Source: an uncultured Lachnospiraceae bacterium (GTDB taxonomy: Bacteria > Bacillota > Clostridia > Lachnospirales > Lachnospiraceae). Taken from it: a stretch of 64,000 nt of DNA. Both the position numbers and the translations under genes were made by a program. How positions within the stretch are numbered: the stretch's first letter is position 1; the number at the start of each line of letters is the position of its first letter. The stretch is taken from positions 53,161 through 117,160 of the forward strand of contig CAJTUA010000013.1 of the NCBI GenBank assembly GCA_910579615.1, read 5' to 3'. Shown in pieces: positions 17,498 to 27,957 of this stretch. The notes beneath the pieces are model-generated. The model was not told the DNA's origin and did not search any database. It worked only from the letters and a program-made list of their open reading frames with translations.

Positions 17498-19084
17498 TTA
17501 TGATAAGTTAATGCCGATTTCCCCAAACTTCCATTCAATCTCCACCCGCTTTCCCCGGTACACGGTCACCCGCTCAATAAAAACATCCACCGCTTCTTGG
17601 GTCAACTGCCCCATTCCCAAAAATCTTATAATCTGTTCCATATCCATCTTCGGACATTGATATTCTTCCTCGGTTTGGTCATATTCTTCCTCAATCCCCT
17701 TCATTTTACAGGACAATTCCCGTATTAGCAACCCTTTTTTTCCCGATTCCTTTTGGTACTCCACCGCATCGATTTCCCCTAACGCATAGTGCTCATAAAG
17801 GGCATCTTTTTCCTTTTGCAGCCTATGGCATTCCTCCCTGCACACCCGCTTTTCTTCTTCCAGTCTGTCCAATTTTTCCTTTTGAAACTTTTCCAAGCTT
17901 TCCCTCTGCCTTATCCATTCCCCTTGCCACATCAGTTCCCGATACATCTCATTTAACACAATTTCTTCCAAAATACCCGCATTAAAATAAGTACAACATT
18001 CCGGTATCTGCAGCAGTGCATGTTTCCGGCACCAAAAATGCCTTGGCATCTTCCCTTTTCCTTGTGGCTTGTAGTTTATTGCATACCCGCATCCCCCACA
18101 ATAGATCTTCCCTGTTAATGGATGCTTGTCATGCTTTCTTTTCGTAGACTGTTCCGGACGGAATGCAGATACACGCTCAAATACTTCTGGCGTTACCAAC
18201 GCCTCATGATGGTTCTGGTGGACTTTCCAATCCTCCCTCGGCATCAAAACCCCCGCCTTGCTCCCTACGAATTTGCGCACAGTTTTTCCATAAGCCATCT
18301 CCCCCAGATAAAAACGGTTATTGAGGATACTTCTGACCATCTCGTGGCTCCAAGCATAGTGTACTTTTCTTGCTTCCCTCTGCGGATAGCGCATCTGACT
18401 GGAAGTTTTAATCCCTTCCTCATGGAGCTTCTTTGCAATCTGCGTACTGCTCATCCCTTCCTCTGCCATGGCAAAAATACGCCGGACAATCTCTGCCTCG
18501 CTTTCCTTTACAACTACCGTATTTTTCTCTGTTTTACTCTTTTCATAACCAAAAGGAACCTGCCCGAAGACATACTCCCCGCTTTCACATTTACTCTTAA
18601 CCGCAGATTTGACTTTCCCGGACATATCCTTGCTGTACAAATCATAAAGCAATGTCCGGAATGCCGTGTCAATCTCAATGGTGCTGCCCCCATGCCCCCT
18701 GCTGTCATAATGGTCATTCAGCGCGATAAAACGGACTCCCGTAAACGGGAAAATCTGGTTCAGGTAAGTTCCTAACTCAATATAATCCCTGGAAAAACGC
18801 GACAAGTCCTTTACAAGAATACAGCCAATCTTCCCCTGTTTTACTTCCTTTAACAGTTCCTGCATCCCCGGGCGCTCCATACTGGTGCCCGAAAAACCAT
18901 CGTCGCAAAACTCCACTGTTTCCTGCGCTGCCAGCTCCGCTTCTTTGCTTATGTATTCCATAAGCATTTTCCTCTGGCTTGAAATGCTGTTGCTTTCCTC
19001 CTGCATGTGCCCGTTCCCCGCTCTGGCAGCATCATCTTCCATGGACAGTCTCAGATATATGGCATTTTTCTGCTTCCCCCTCAT
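17498..19084 (-). CDS. Large serine recombinase 1
   Basis: A 528-aa site-specific recombinase. The N-terminal resolvase domain begins YLRLS with the catalytic Ser and contains the family's CILVKDLSRFSRDYIELGTYL stretch. The middle has a Recombinase (PF07508) domain (YAWSHEMVRSILNNRFYLGEM). A zinc ribbon (YCGGCGYAI, later paired Cys) and a coiled-coil (about 400-470) follow. Such enzymes integrate and excise ICEs. Its start overlaps the previous recombinase stop by four bases (ATGA), so the three recombinases are translationally linked. It is the gene nearest the element end. Confidence 0.93.
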   Translation of the reverse strand: MRGKQKNAIYLRLSMEDDAARAGNGHMQEESNSISSQRKMLMEYISKEAELAAQETVEFCDDGFSGTSMERPGMQELLKEVKQGKIGCILVKDLSRFSRDYIELGTYLNQIFPFTGVRFIALNDHYDSRGHGGSTIEIDTAFRTLLYDLYSKDMSGKVKSAVKSKCESGEYVFGQVPFGYEKSKTEKNTVVVKESEAEIVRRIFAMAEEGMSSTQIAKKLHEEGIKTSSQMRYPQREARKVHYAWSHEMVRSILNNRFYLGEMAYGKTVRKFVGSKAGVLMPREDWKVHQNHHEALVTPEVFERVSAFRPEQSTKRKHDKHPLTGKIYCGGCGYAINYKPQGKGKMPRHFWCRKHALLQIPECCTYFNAGILEEIVLNEMYRELMWQGEWIRQRESLEKFQKEKLDRLEEEKRVCREECHRLQKEKDALYEHYALGEIDAVEYQKESGKKGLLIRELSCKMKGIEEEYDQTEEEYQCPKMDMEQIIRFLGMGQLTQEAVDVFIERVTVYRGKRVEIEWKFGEIGINLS

Positions 19085-20799
19085 TCTTCCACCATCCCTT
19101 CCATCCAGACATCTGCATAGGTAAACAGCACTTCCACCCGTTTGGCAGGATAAACATAAATTTTTTCTATCAGCGTTTCAACCAGTTCTTTCGTAAGCGC
19201 TGTTCCTTTTTTCAACCTGTTCAGGGCGCGGATTGCCTTCAGGTACGTTTCCCCGTCCCGCACCATGTCTTTTTCCATCTGTAAAAACTGTTGTTCCTGC
19301 TTATCCAATTCCTGTTTTTTACTTTCATTTTGCATTTTGTAAGCAACATAATCCTTTTGGGAAAGCTTTCCCATACGGTATTCCTCATATTTCCTGCTTT
19401 CCCCGCTCTCTAATCTTTCCCTCCTCCTTCTGACCGATAAAAGCTTTTGTTGCAGCTTCTTCCTATTCTGCCAAATAAGTGTCTGCCCTTTTTCCACATA
19501 CGCTTTCTGTTTCTTTAAGGATACTGCCAGTTCTGTTTTAAAAAGAACAAAAAGAATATTGGTCAGTTCCCTCTTTGAAATACGGTTGGAAGAAGGACAG
19601 CAATCCACTTTGTTTGTGCCCCCGTTGAGGCAGAAATAACCATCCACTCTTTTTTTACTTCCATCCATGTATTCCTTTACATAACTGTTCCTTGTCATCT
19701 TCCGCCCACATACGCCGCAGAACAGAACTTTATCAAAAATATTCTCCTCGATCGGAAGCCCAAGGCTAGGGTGTGAGCGGCTTTCTACGCGTTTCTGCTG
19801 CTTCTGCTGTATCTGCACCACCTGCTTATAAGTTTCCTCATCCACCAACGCTTCATGTGCTTGTTTCTTTACCGTCCATTCATTTTCCCCTTTATGAATT
19901 CGGTTCTTTTCGTCCCTTGCCGTAATACTGGTTCTTCCCTGCACTAAGGTTCCCTGATAAGTTTCGCTCTTTAAAATGCGTTTTACGGCACTTTTATCCC
20001 ATCCATTATAAGTTACATCAGGTGGGCAGTAGACCTCCCCATTCTTTTTATATACGGCCGGCGGATTCAGTCTTCTGTGGTTCAGTTCGTTCACCACTGC
20101 GGCATAACTTTCTGTCTCAATGAATTTACGGTAAATATAACGAACAATCTCGGCCGTATTTTCATCTGGCATAAGGTAGCGCATCTTCCCTTCCCATACC
20201 GCCACATAACCATAGGGTGGCGGTCCTCCCACATAAGCACCCTCCTGCCTGCGCTGTGCCAGGGACAGGCGTGCTTTCATGGAGATATCTTTTGCATACA
20301 TATCATTCACCAGGTTCTTGATTTCCGATGCCATCTGCCTTGTATCATTCCCGTCCACCCCAGTGTCATACCCATCCACCACTGCCACAAAACGCACACC
20401 CAAAAACGGAAATATCTTCTCTATGTAATTCCCGGCTTCCAGGTAATTCCGCCCGAAGCGGGACAGGTCTTTGACAATCACACAGTTGATGTTCCCCAAC
20501 CTCACATCCTGCATCAGTCGCCCAAATGCTTCCCGTTTAAAATTGCTCCCGGTTTTTCCAAGGTCGATGTAACATTCGATTACCTCTATTTTATCCGGAT
20601 GGTTCTGGTTCCAATCCGCCACAAATTTCTTTGCAATCTCCACCTGGGTTTCCACGGACTCATTCTTTTTTTCATCCTGGTCAGAGGAGAGACGTGCATA
20701 GATACCTGCCTTATAATATCTATTTTCCCTTGGTCGTTGACTGACAGATGATGTTAGTAATTCCGGTTTCCCATGGTTTCGTTTCGATGTCCTTCCCAT
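19081..20799 (-). CDS. Large serine recombinase 2
   Basis: A 572-aa recombinase with catalytic motif YARLSSDQD, CVIVKDLSRFGRNYLEAGNY, a PF07508 domain (GWDKSAVKRILKSETYQGTL), zinc ribbon (LFCGVCGRKM ... FCLNGG) and a long Lys/Gln-rich coiled coil. Its sequence is clearly different from its two neighbours, so the trio is not a recent duplication. Start and stop are two bases from, or overlapping, the adjacent recombinases. Division of labour (integration, excision, directionality) is unknown. Confidence 0.93.
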   Translation of the reverse strand: MGRTSKRNHGKPELLTSSVSQRPRENRYYKAGIYARLSSDQDEKKNESVETQVEIAKKFVADWNQNHPDKIEVIECYIDLGKTGSNFKREAFGRLMQDVRLGNINCVIVKDLSRFGRNYLEAGNYIEKIFPFLGVRFVAVVDGYDTGVDGNDTRQMASEIKNLVNDMYAKDISMKARLSLAQRRQEGAYVGGPPPYGYVAVWEGKMRYLMPDENTAEIVRYIYRKFIETESYAAVVNELNHRRLNPPAVYKKNGEVYCPPDVTYNGWDKSAVKRILKSETYQGTLVQGRTSITARDEKNRIHKGENEWTVKKQAHEALVDEETYKQVVQIQQKQQKRVESRSHPSLGLPIEENIFDKVLFCGVCGRKMTRNSYVKEYMDGSKKRVDGYFCLNGGTNKVDCCPSSNRISKRELTNILFVLFKTELAVSLKKQKAYVEKGQTLIWQNRKKLQQKLLSVRRRRERLESGESRKYEEYRMGKLSQKDYVAYKMQNESKKQELDKQEQQFLQMEKDMVRDGETYLKAIRALNRLKKGTALTKELVETLIEKIYVYPAKRVEVLFTYADVWMEGMVEE

Positions 20800-20801
20800 A
20801 T

Positions 20802-22481
20802 TTATGCATCCCTCCCCTCCGCATTATCCTGCCTGCTGCCTTCGGTAAAGTTTAGCATAATCTGGTATTCATCCTGAAAATAAAAGTCAATCTTGATTCT
20901 TTTCTCCTCATATACATGGATGCGCTTCACCAAACGAACCAACGTATGCCGGTCTATTTTCCCCAGTCTCAGCGTATCCCTGAATTCGGTAAGCGTTCTT
21001 GCACAGCTCACCCCAGACTGGAACATTTTCCGGATCAGGTTTTCCTGCATTTCCTGTGCCTGCCCCAACTGTTCTGCCTTCCGCAAAAACTCCCCACGAA
21101 GACGTTCAAACTCCTCTTTTGTGACAATCCCTTTTTGCAAATCCTCATGCAGGCCTTCACAAAGTCTAAGGTATTTCTCCTGCTCGCCCCTTAAGCGCAC
21201 CATTTCTTTCTGGCATCCGATTACAGCCTCCAGGTTTGCCTCCTGATTCCTGGATTTCAAAAAAAGTTTTTCCTGCCGAAAAAGGGAATTGACATAGCTG
21301 CATACTGCTGTTTCTACAAGCTCTGTCAATCTGCTTTCCTCAATGCTGTGGCGGCTGCATCCTTCCCCGCGGTTTTTCGTGGAACAGATATAATATATTT
21401 TACAGGAATCCTTATAACGGCTTGTGCGGCGCACCATCTGTTCCCCACAATCCCCGCAGAACAAAAGCCCCATAAACGGGCTGACCTCGCCATTTTCCGG
21501 GCTGATACGTCCGTCTGCCCGAAGCAGGTTCTGTACAATTTCAAAATCACCAGATGAAATAATCGGCTCATGGGTATTCTCCACCCGAACCCATTCTTCC
21601 CTCGGTTTTTCCAGATTCTTTTTTATTTTATAATTGACCTTTTCCGTTTTTCCCTGCAGAAGATGCCCCAGATAAACTTCATTCGTCAATATCCGTTTCA
21701 CGGCAGTACTGCTCCATTTTGCTTCGCCTTCCCCACAAAATCCCCCATGGTAATTCAACCCAAGGAACTTTTTGTACTCCCTCGGCGAAAGGATATGCAT
21801 GGCATTCAGTTTTTCTGCTATGGCTGCCATCGCCATCCCGGAAATCTTCCAATCAAAAATCCTGCGGACAATTTCCGCTGCATAATCATCAATGGTCAGC
21901 CTGTTCTTATCCTCTGCACTCTTGCGATATCCATATACCGAAAATGCGGCAAGATACTCCCCTGCCTTGCGCTTGACTGCCAACTGGCTCTTTACCTTCG
22001 TGGAGATATCCCTGCAATAAGAATCGTTGATAAAGTTTTTTACCGGAAGGACAATGCCGCTCTCCCCTGCATCCGCGCATAAACTGTCAAAATGGTCAGT
22101 AAGTGCAATAAAGCGCACACCAAGAACCGGGAAGATTTTCTGGATATACCTCCCGGACTCAATATAGTCACGCCCAAAACGGGATAAGTCTTTTACAATA
22201 ATGCAGTTCACCCTGCCCGCTTCTACGTCATCCATCATTCTTTTAAATTCTGGCCGTTGGAAATTGCTGCCTGAGAATCCGTCGTCCACATAGATATCAT
22301 ATAATTCAATATCCGGCTGTTTTTGGATATAGGCTCTGATTAACTCCCTCTGGCTCCCGATGCTGTTGCTTTCAGACTTTACGTCTGCCGCGCTGGCTCC
22401 CCTGGTCGCATTGTCATCCCTTGAAAGGCGCAGGTACATCGCTGCCAGAAAATGTTTATGATTTTTAAGATTTTCCTTCAT
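20802..22481 (-). CDS. Large serine recombinase 3
   Basis: A 559-aa recombinase; the start at 22481 has AGGAGTG upstream, while an in-frame ATG 13 codons earlier has none. Motifs: MYLRLSRDD (catalytic Ser), CIIVKDLSRFGRDYIESGRY, PF07508 domain (WSSTAVKRILTNEVYLGHL), zinc ribbon (LFCGDCGEQM ... YYICSTKNRG) and a C-terminal coiled coil. It is first in the three-gene recombinase operon. Confidence 0.93.
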   Translation of the reverse strand: MKENLKNHKHFLAAMYLRLSRDDNATRGASAADVKSESNSIGSQRELIRAYIQKQPDIELYDIYVDDGFSGSNFQRPEFKRMMDDVEAGRVNCIIVKDLSRFGRDYIESGRYIQKIFPVLGVRFIALTDHFDSLCADAGESGIVLPVKNFINDSYCRDISTKVKSQLAVKRKAGEYLAAFSVYGYRKSAEDKNRLTIDDYAAEIVRRIFDWKISGMAMAAIAEKLNAMHILSPREYKKFLGLNYHGGFCGEGEAKWSSTAVKRILTNEVYLGHLLQGKTEKVNYKIKKNLEKPREEWVRVENTHEPIISSGDFEIVQNLLRADGRISPENGEVSPFMGLLFCGDCGEQMVRRTSRYKDSCKIYYICSTKNRGEGCSRHSIEESRLTELVETAVCSYVNSLFRQEKLFLKSRNQEANLEAVIGCQKEMVRLRGEQEKYLRLCEGLHEDLQKGIVTKEEFERLRGEFLRKAEQLGQAQEMQENLIRKMFQSGVSCARTLTEFRDTLRLGKIDRHTLVRLVKRIHVYEEKRIKIDFYFQDEYQIMLNFTEGSRQDNAEGRDA

Positions 22482-22723
22482 ATTATCACTCCTGCTTCTG
22501 GTTATTTCAGTCATGATCAACCAAAAATCAGGAGTTCCATTGATTCGTCCGACTTTAGATTAACATAACTTTCTGATTCTTTCAAGAGGAAATTTCATTT
22601 TTTCTGTCATTTTTATTTTTAGCTTCCATGCTGCGACTGTTTTTCAGGAGCAGCTTATGGCTTAAGTCTTGGCGCAGCACAAAACTTCTAGTTTGAAAAT
22701 CTCAATTTTAAAACTTCACCTGT

Positions 22724-22996
22724 TTAAATATGGACTTCTGCCAACCGTTTCAGATACTCCTCCATCTTGTCATCAATCGTAGCCCCTTCCTTCTGGAATT
22801 TTACTTTCACAACGTAATCACCAATCCGGTTCACATACAGATTATTTGTCTGCTTTGCAAAAGAAGCCAGTTTCTTCTCGACTGGCTGTCTTGTATCAAT
22901 TTTAATATCCCGAAGATCGGTTAATGTATTAATGTCCACTGTCCGGACATCCACGGATGCCATGGCATCCAATTCTTCCCTTGTCAGACCAAACAT
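22724..22996 (-). CDS. DUF6870-like ICE protein
   Basis: A 90-aa protein with good ribosome site (GGGGAAATAAA). The middle has an Asp/Arg-rich segment (VDINTLTDLRDIKIDTRQPVE), and the C-terminal half alternates hydrophobic and charged residues (VVKVKFQKEGATIDDKMEEY). It resembles the small DUF6870 proteins found beside recombinases in Lachnospiraceae ICEs; a role in excision or regulation is possible but unshown. It precedes the recombinase trio on the same strand, 242 bp upstream. Confidence 0.7.
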   Translation of the reverse strand: MFGLTREELDAMASVDVRTVDINTLTDLRDIKIDTRQPVEKKLASFAKQTNNLYVNRIGDYVVKVKFQKEGATIDDKMEEYLKRLAEVHI

Positions 22997-23132
22997 TTTA
23001 TTTCCCCTTTTTTCGTACAGTCTGTTTTATTCTATTCGCCAAACAGATTGTCCTATGACAACCCTGTTCTTCCCTTCGTGTTCCCATTCCATTTGTTTTT
23101 CGGGGCGGATTTTCACCGCCCCGATGCATCCC

Positions 23133-25445
23133 TCAATCTTCCAAACTTCCAAAATAATCCTCATCCTTATGTTTCCGGATAAACCTCCCCACATCCTCTA
23201 TCCGCTCTGTCACTGGCATATCTGGCAGGGCGGACAAAATCTCCTTCCGGTAACGCACCGCTGCCCGGCTGTCCAAAATAGAAAACACACAGGTATCCTC
23301 CTCCCGCCGTATCCCCCGCCCGACCCACTGCCGCAGCTTCACCAACATGCTCGGCACAATCGTTTCGGACAGGTAGCTATAAAAATCATCATGCAGGGAT
23401 TTCTCATACTCTGATACCGGGTCGGGCGTTGGGAATGGCAATTTCACAATTATCACGGAGGAAAGGATATCCCCGGCAAGGTCAATCCCTTCCCCGGCGC
23501 TGTCGCTTGCCAACAGCACGCCATTCCCACTTGCCCGGAATGCCCTTATAACCTCCAACCGCCCTTTCCCCATCAAAAAAAGCGGGTAGGTGGTGATACG
23601 CTTTAAAAGTTCCTGGTAAACCACACCCATCATCCGGTAAGACGTAAACAACACCAAGGTATGCCCATGTGTCTGGCAGAGCAACCCTTCCAACTTTTCA
23701 AGAACCGCACGGATATATCCCCTGTTTCTTACTTCCGGGAACGGCATATCCTCCGGCAGGTATAACAGGGCATGATTCCGGTAATCAAACGGCGATGCCT
23801 TGCTCGTTGTCACAATCCGGTGCTGCCCCAAAAAGTCAATTCCCGTCTGGCGCATGATATGGGAAAAGTCGCCACCCACGGATAACGTTGCCGAAGTCAG
23901 TATATACGGGGTTTCCCTGTTCCATATATCCTCATAAAGCAGAAAGTCAAGCTGTTTTGGCAGGGAGCAAACCTGGCAGCCCGCAGCACCCATATTTTCC
24001 AACCAGTAAATTGACTGCCCCACAGGAAGCAGTGCAATGAGCTTTTCCTGAATCTTATGGATTCTGCCAAAAAAACGCCGGAACACTGCCCCCTGCGCCT
24101 TTTCCACTTTGCCGGAAAGCTGCCGGAATGCTAATCCCTGCTGATCCGCGGCATAAAAAAACGCGGACAGGTCTTTTAAAACTTCCGTCAGCGTTTCTAA
24201 AGTAAGAAAGCATTTTCTCGAAAATAGAATCCCCGTGCAGGAATGCTCATACCCCCTCCCGGCAGCATCCTGTACGGTTTCAAAGAACAGCATGTTGAGC
24301 CGCAGCATATCTTCGCACATCCGGAAAACCCTTTCCCGTTCCGGATGCCTGCCCACCACACGGCGGATGCCTGCCGCTAACCGTTCCAGTTCCATGTTTC
24401 CAAACCCAACCCCATACATCTGGCGCGCGGCATCCAAAAGCTTATGCGCCTCATCAAATATCAGTACCCGGTGTTCCGGGAGCAGACGTTTTCGCCCACC
24501 TTTCTGACTAAGGATATCCGCCAGTACCAGGTTATGGTTTGCAATCTGGAAATCAATCTTGTTCCGTCCTGCTTCTTTCAGGAAACTGCGGTAACGGCAC
24601 ACACTGGCAAAACCACAGGTCGGCTGACACCGTTCCACCCGGATACAGCCCTTCACATAATCCGTCAGCGGAAGCCCGTCCAGGTCAATCGGGCATCCCC
24701 CGGTAAATAGCATGGTAAGAATCTCAATGAGTTCCTGCTCTTCTGGTCTGTTATTGTGCCGGAGGGATGCAAGGTAAGTCTTTACACGGCTGTCGCAGGC
24801 ATAGTGGCTCTTGCCTTTTCGAACCGCAAACGTAAGCGGTGCGTCAATAATCCGGTGCTGCAGCAGGATACTGGAAATCTGCGGTATGTACTCCTCCGTC
24901 AATGCTTTTTGCAGGGCAATCGTGGAAGTTGAGATTACAATAGGCTGCTTGTCCGCGTGAAAAAGACGGTAAATGACAGCCGCCAAAAGGTAAGCATGGG
25001 TTTTGCCCGTTCCAACCTCCGCCTCACACAATGCTACCTTTGCTTTTTCCATCGAGTCCAACATGGCAAGGGAGAGGGAAAGTTGATTCTCCCGCAACAG
25101 GAAACCGTGCAGTGGTAAAATATCATAGAAAATATGTGCAAGAAAGTTGCTCGCCCTTGTATGCCTGTCCGGTATTGGCTGCATTGGCAGCGCCTCTTTT
25201 GCTTTCCGCATCTTTTCCATTGCCCTTTGATAGCCGCTCTCTGGCAAAGGTATTGTCCTGGTGAATAGTTTCTTCGCTTCTAATGTGTTCAAATCCACCA
25301 TGCGGTAGCTGTATGCTTTCCCAGTAAAATATTCCAACAGCACACAGGCTTGTGTGGTAAGTACCACCTTTTCCTCCGGCCGGAACAACCCGGCTTCGTA
25401 AATCCTGTTTTTCACATCTGCCATACAGGTTTCATAATCATCCAA
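23133..25445 (-). CDS. DinG/XPD-like superfamily 2 helicase
   Basis: A 770-aa helicase. Walker A is EVGTGKTH (residues 143-150), Walker B/DEAH is LIFDEAHKLLD, and the C-terminal half has motifs typical of DinG (TSATLSVGGDFSHIMRQTG, VLFTSYRMM, SAGEGIDLAGD, QWVGRGIRREED). Cysteines between motifs I and II (CDSRVK ... CIRVERCQPTCGFASVC) fit an iron-sulfur cluster as in XPD/DinG. It lacks the exonuclease domain of some DinG proteins. Its place beside the recombinases suggests a job in element replication or repair during transfer; homologues travel with similar ICEs. Confidence 0.88.
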   Translation of the reverse strand: MDDYETCMADVKNRIYEAGLFRPEEKVVLTTQACVLLEYFTGKAYSYRMVDLNTLEAKKLFTRTIPLPESGYQRAMEKMRKAKEALPMQPIPDRHTRASNFLAHIFYDILPLHGFLLRENQLSLSLAMLDSMEKAKVALCEAEVGTGKTHAYLLAAVIYRLFHADKQPIVISTSTIALQKALTEEYIPQISSILLQHRIIDAPLTFAVRKGKSHYACDSRVKTYLASLRHNNRPEEQELIEILTMLFTGGCPIDLDGLPLTDYVKGCIRVERCQPTCGFASVCRYRSFLKEAGRNKIDFQIANHNLVLADILSQKGGRKRLLPEHRVLIFDEAHKLLDAARQMYGVGFGNMELERLAAGIRRVVGRHPERERVFRMCEDMLRLNMLFFETVQDAAGRGYEHSCTGILFSRKCFLTLETLTEVLKDLSAFFYAADQQGLAFRQLSGKVEKAQGAVFRRFFGRIHKIQEKLIALLPVGQSIYWLENMGAAGCQVCSLPKQLDFLLYEDIWNRETPYILTSATLSVGGDFSHIMRQTGIDFLGQHRIVTTSKASPFDYRNHALLYLPEDMPFPEVRNRGYIRAVLEKLEGLLCQTHGHTLVLFTSYRMMGVVYQELLKRITTYPLFLMGKGRLEVIRAFRASGNGVLLASDSAGEGIDLAGDILSSVIIVKLPFPTPDPVSEYEKSLHDDFYSYLSETIVPSMLVKLRQWVGRGIRREEDTCVFSILDSRAAVRYRKEILSALPDMPVTERIEDVGRFIRKHKDEDYFGSLED

Positions 25446-26390
25446 AATTTCAGCCTCCTTTGTTGCCTATCGGAGTGATACAAAAATGCGGCAGAACAGG
25501 GGCAGTAATTTATACAAAGAAATAAAAGAATCTCTGAACTTCTGAATTCTGCATTTCCAAAAGTCTATTTGTGAAGATAGTCAAAAATTCATTTCTTAGT
25601 TAGTGGACATATTTGACTATTCCAAAAGCCTGTTTCTACTATAAAAAGTGAATCTGATATGCTCTATAGACAATCCGCCTCTGCCGCATGGCTTCTATCG
25701 CTCCGATAGAAATATGGGTAGAGTTTCACGAGAATGTTGCATAAAAAGCTGCCCCAACAGGATATTCTGGATTATTTTCATATTTTATCGATTCCTATAT
25801 CTGTCTGGCAAAGCCCCATTATGTGACACTCCCGGAAAACCCAAACCCATCTGGAAGGACACTGTAACAGTATCCTCCCATGTTGTTATGTTCAAAGGTG
25901 TGGCAGACGTTCCGTCGGTTTACGCAGGCAGGGCAAAAACCCACCTCCCGGACACCATAAAAGCCGCCCCCTATTCTTTCTCAAATAGGGGTGATGCATT
26001 CTCCCATCTTTCAGGGCTGCTCTTTGAAAGCAGAAGTACCATGATACATAACAGGGTTCGTCGCAATCCGCCCCACCACGGGGCGTAACTGCCGCAGACG
26101 TTATCGCTCGGAGTATACTGCAAAACTGCCGTACCAACACAGACAATCACGATATCGCTGAAATGATTTTTTGCTGTCCAATATGTATTGTTCCTGTTGG
26201 ATAGGGCAGTCCGCTGTATACCGTCTTGGCGCGTCCCGGCGCGTCGCTCTCGGTTTCCCGTCCTGTTACAAATGTATCCACCACACCTGTATGAAGTTGT
26301 CAATGTGCGCTTGAAAGGAGTTTTGAAATATATCCCTTCACTTAAATGCCAAAAAAGTGAGAGGGTGACGAGTCATCATTGAAAAAAATT
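25446..26390. other. Gene-free stretch with hairpins, possible oriT or RNA region
   Basis: No convincing gene lies here. It contains a compact hairpin CGCCCC-ACCAC-GGGGCG (26069-26085). An open frame of 110 codons crosses 25971-26303 on the minus strand but has no clear ribosome site and odd composition. A transfer origin, RNA gene or decayed gene are all possible. Confidence 0.4.
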
Positions 26391-26879
26391 TTAAAAAATT
26401 TTCTTCAGTTTCTTTTCCGCCCACATCAGACTGTCCCAAACTGCTCTTTGATGTACCTTTTCCATCTCAGCAATCTGCCTTATGGACAGACCATGAAAAA
26501 AGTGCAGCAAAAATCTTCTTTGCTGCACCGTTGTCAGCAGCCCGCTATGTAAGAGCTTATGGGCAGCCTGCAAAGATTTTTCACTCTGCTCCCGCCGTTC
26601 CATTTGTTCTACATCGAATTCTGGTGTAATCACAAGTTCTGTTTCTGGCACCAAATCAATGCTTATATTTTTCCTGCATGTCCGATGTTCCAAGACTACC
26701 TGTTCATGGTATATCTCATCGGATAAGGCTTTCAGTTCTGCAAAATCATCCTCTGTTTTATCCGGGTTGTCGCGCAGGTAATCCTCCAACGTCACCTCCA
26801 ATGCACCGTCTACGAACTTATAAACAATGCCCTGACTGTACTTGTTCAGGGCATAATCGCTTTCTTTATAATTTTTCAA
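26391..26879 (-). CDS. Sigma-factor-like protein with sigma70 region 4
   Basis: A 162-aa protein. The preferred start is the TTG at 26879 because GGAGG lies eight bases before it; the longer frame to 27014 has no such signal. The C-terminal 60 residues form a region-4-type helix-turn-helix (LLTTVQQRRFLLHFFHGLSIRQIAEMEKVHQRAVWDSL). Region 2 is not recognisable; an acidic middle (DYLRDNPDKTEDDFAELKAL) takes its place. Such proteins are common in Gram-positive ICEs and phages and probably control transcription of element genes. Confidence 0.75.
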   Translation of the reverse strand: MKNYKESDYALNKYSQGIVYKFVDGALEVTLEDYLRDNPDKTEDDFAELKALSDEIYHEQVVLEHRTCRKNISIDLVPETELVITPEFDVEQMERREQSEKSLQAAHKLLHSGLLTTVQQRRFLLHFFHGLSIRQIAEMEKVHQRAVWDSLMWAEKKLKKIF

Positions 26880-27660
26880 TGTCCTTTCCTCCGGGTTTGA
26901 ATTTTTTAGGTTCAAGCCCGGAGTGGCGGACTGCGGCATTGAAATATACCGCCGAAAACAAAAAAAGGCAGCCACAAACTGTATGCGGCTGCCAGAACTA
27001 AAATTTTCCTCCATTGTATTTCATAGGAGATTTTAACAATATAATCAAAAAATATATTTATCTTTTCTATATGGTTTTTTAATGTATTTTTTCTCTTTAA
27101 TTTTTTTCCTGCATTACAGATGCAATCCATCAAAAACAGTTTTGCCATAATAAATGTGGATTATTCCCCCTTTTGCGTATTGAGGGAACAAACGTCAATT
27201 ATAGCTATGCCCAAAATAATTCCCCTGTTTTCCTGGAAATAAATATATTTTTTACATAAACATTTCAAAATATTTACAATTTATAAAACACAATTTTATC
27301 CACTTTACTCTAAAAAGCCAAATAACAATAATCTTGGAAATCTAACAAAAAGAAAACCACCTCAGAATTGTAAGAAGATAAAACCAAAAAAACTAACAGA
27401 TAAAAACGATAGTTACAAATACATCATACAAACAAATTTTATCTTTATTCGTTTTTGTTTATCGTCTATGTCCAAAAATAAGTCGTTACAATAATGCTAA
27501 ATAACAGTTGGCTTTGGCAACTAAAAGTTCATGCAATTAATTGCCAAAGCCATTCTATCAATAAAATCTTCATTTATAGATTAACATATTCCCCCATCCT
27601 TTTACAATATTTTAGTTTGGTCTTTTTATTTACCCTGAATGATAAACCATCTTTCCCTAC
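26880..27660. other. AT-rich gene-free stretch
   Basis: Apart from the upstream region of the sigma-like gene, I see only strongly AT-rich sequence with scattered stops in all frames. It marks the start of the low-GC cargo part of the element. Confidence 0.5.
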
Positions 27661-27957
27661 CTAACATCTCCCCTTTGCTTTTTCTTCAAAATAATGGCGC
27701 ATATTTAAAAGCCTTTCCTGTTCTACGTGAGGTAGATTACGGAATATTTCTTCATGTTCCATTTCTATCATTGGAGTTCCCTTCGCTAACGAGTAGTTCT
27801 GTACACTCAGCCATTCTTCCCACAGGTCATCAAAAAGTTCTTTGCTGTTTACAAAGGTCTGTACGATATCAAAACCTTCTTTTGGGTTATAATACATCAA
27901 CTTCACAAACCCATATTTCCCGGCATCCAATATTGCCATATCCTCCCTCTCAATCAA
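27661..27957 (-). CDS. Small acidic hypothetical protein
   Basis: A 98-aa frame with protein-like composition: alternating aromatic and acidic residues (YNPKEGFDIVQTFVNSKELFDDLWEEWL), a MIEMEHEEIF segment and a charged C-terminus. A GGGAGG lies just before an internal ATG (MAILDAGKYG) but at short spacing, so the start is uncertain. No family recognised. It probably belongs to the ICE backbone. No membrane or secretion signal. Confidence 0.6.
   Translation of the reverse strand: MIEREDMAILDAGKYGFVKLMYYNPKEGFDIVQTFVNSKELFDDLWEEWLSVQNYSLAKGTPMIEMEHEEIFRNLPHVEQERLLNMRHYFEEKAKGRC

Noticed and set aside
25971..26303. Minus-strand frame of 110 codons in the gap beside the helicase gene
   Set aside because: No ribosome site and Arg/Cys/Thr-rich start; cannot be told from chance without homologues. 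Treated as part of a non-coding stretch.
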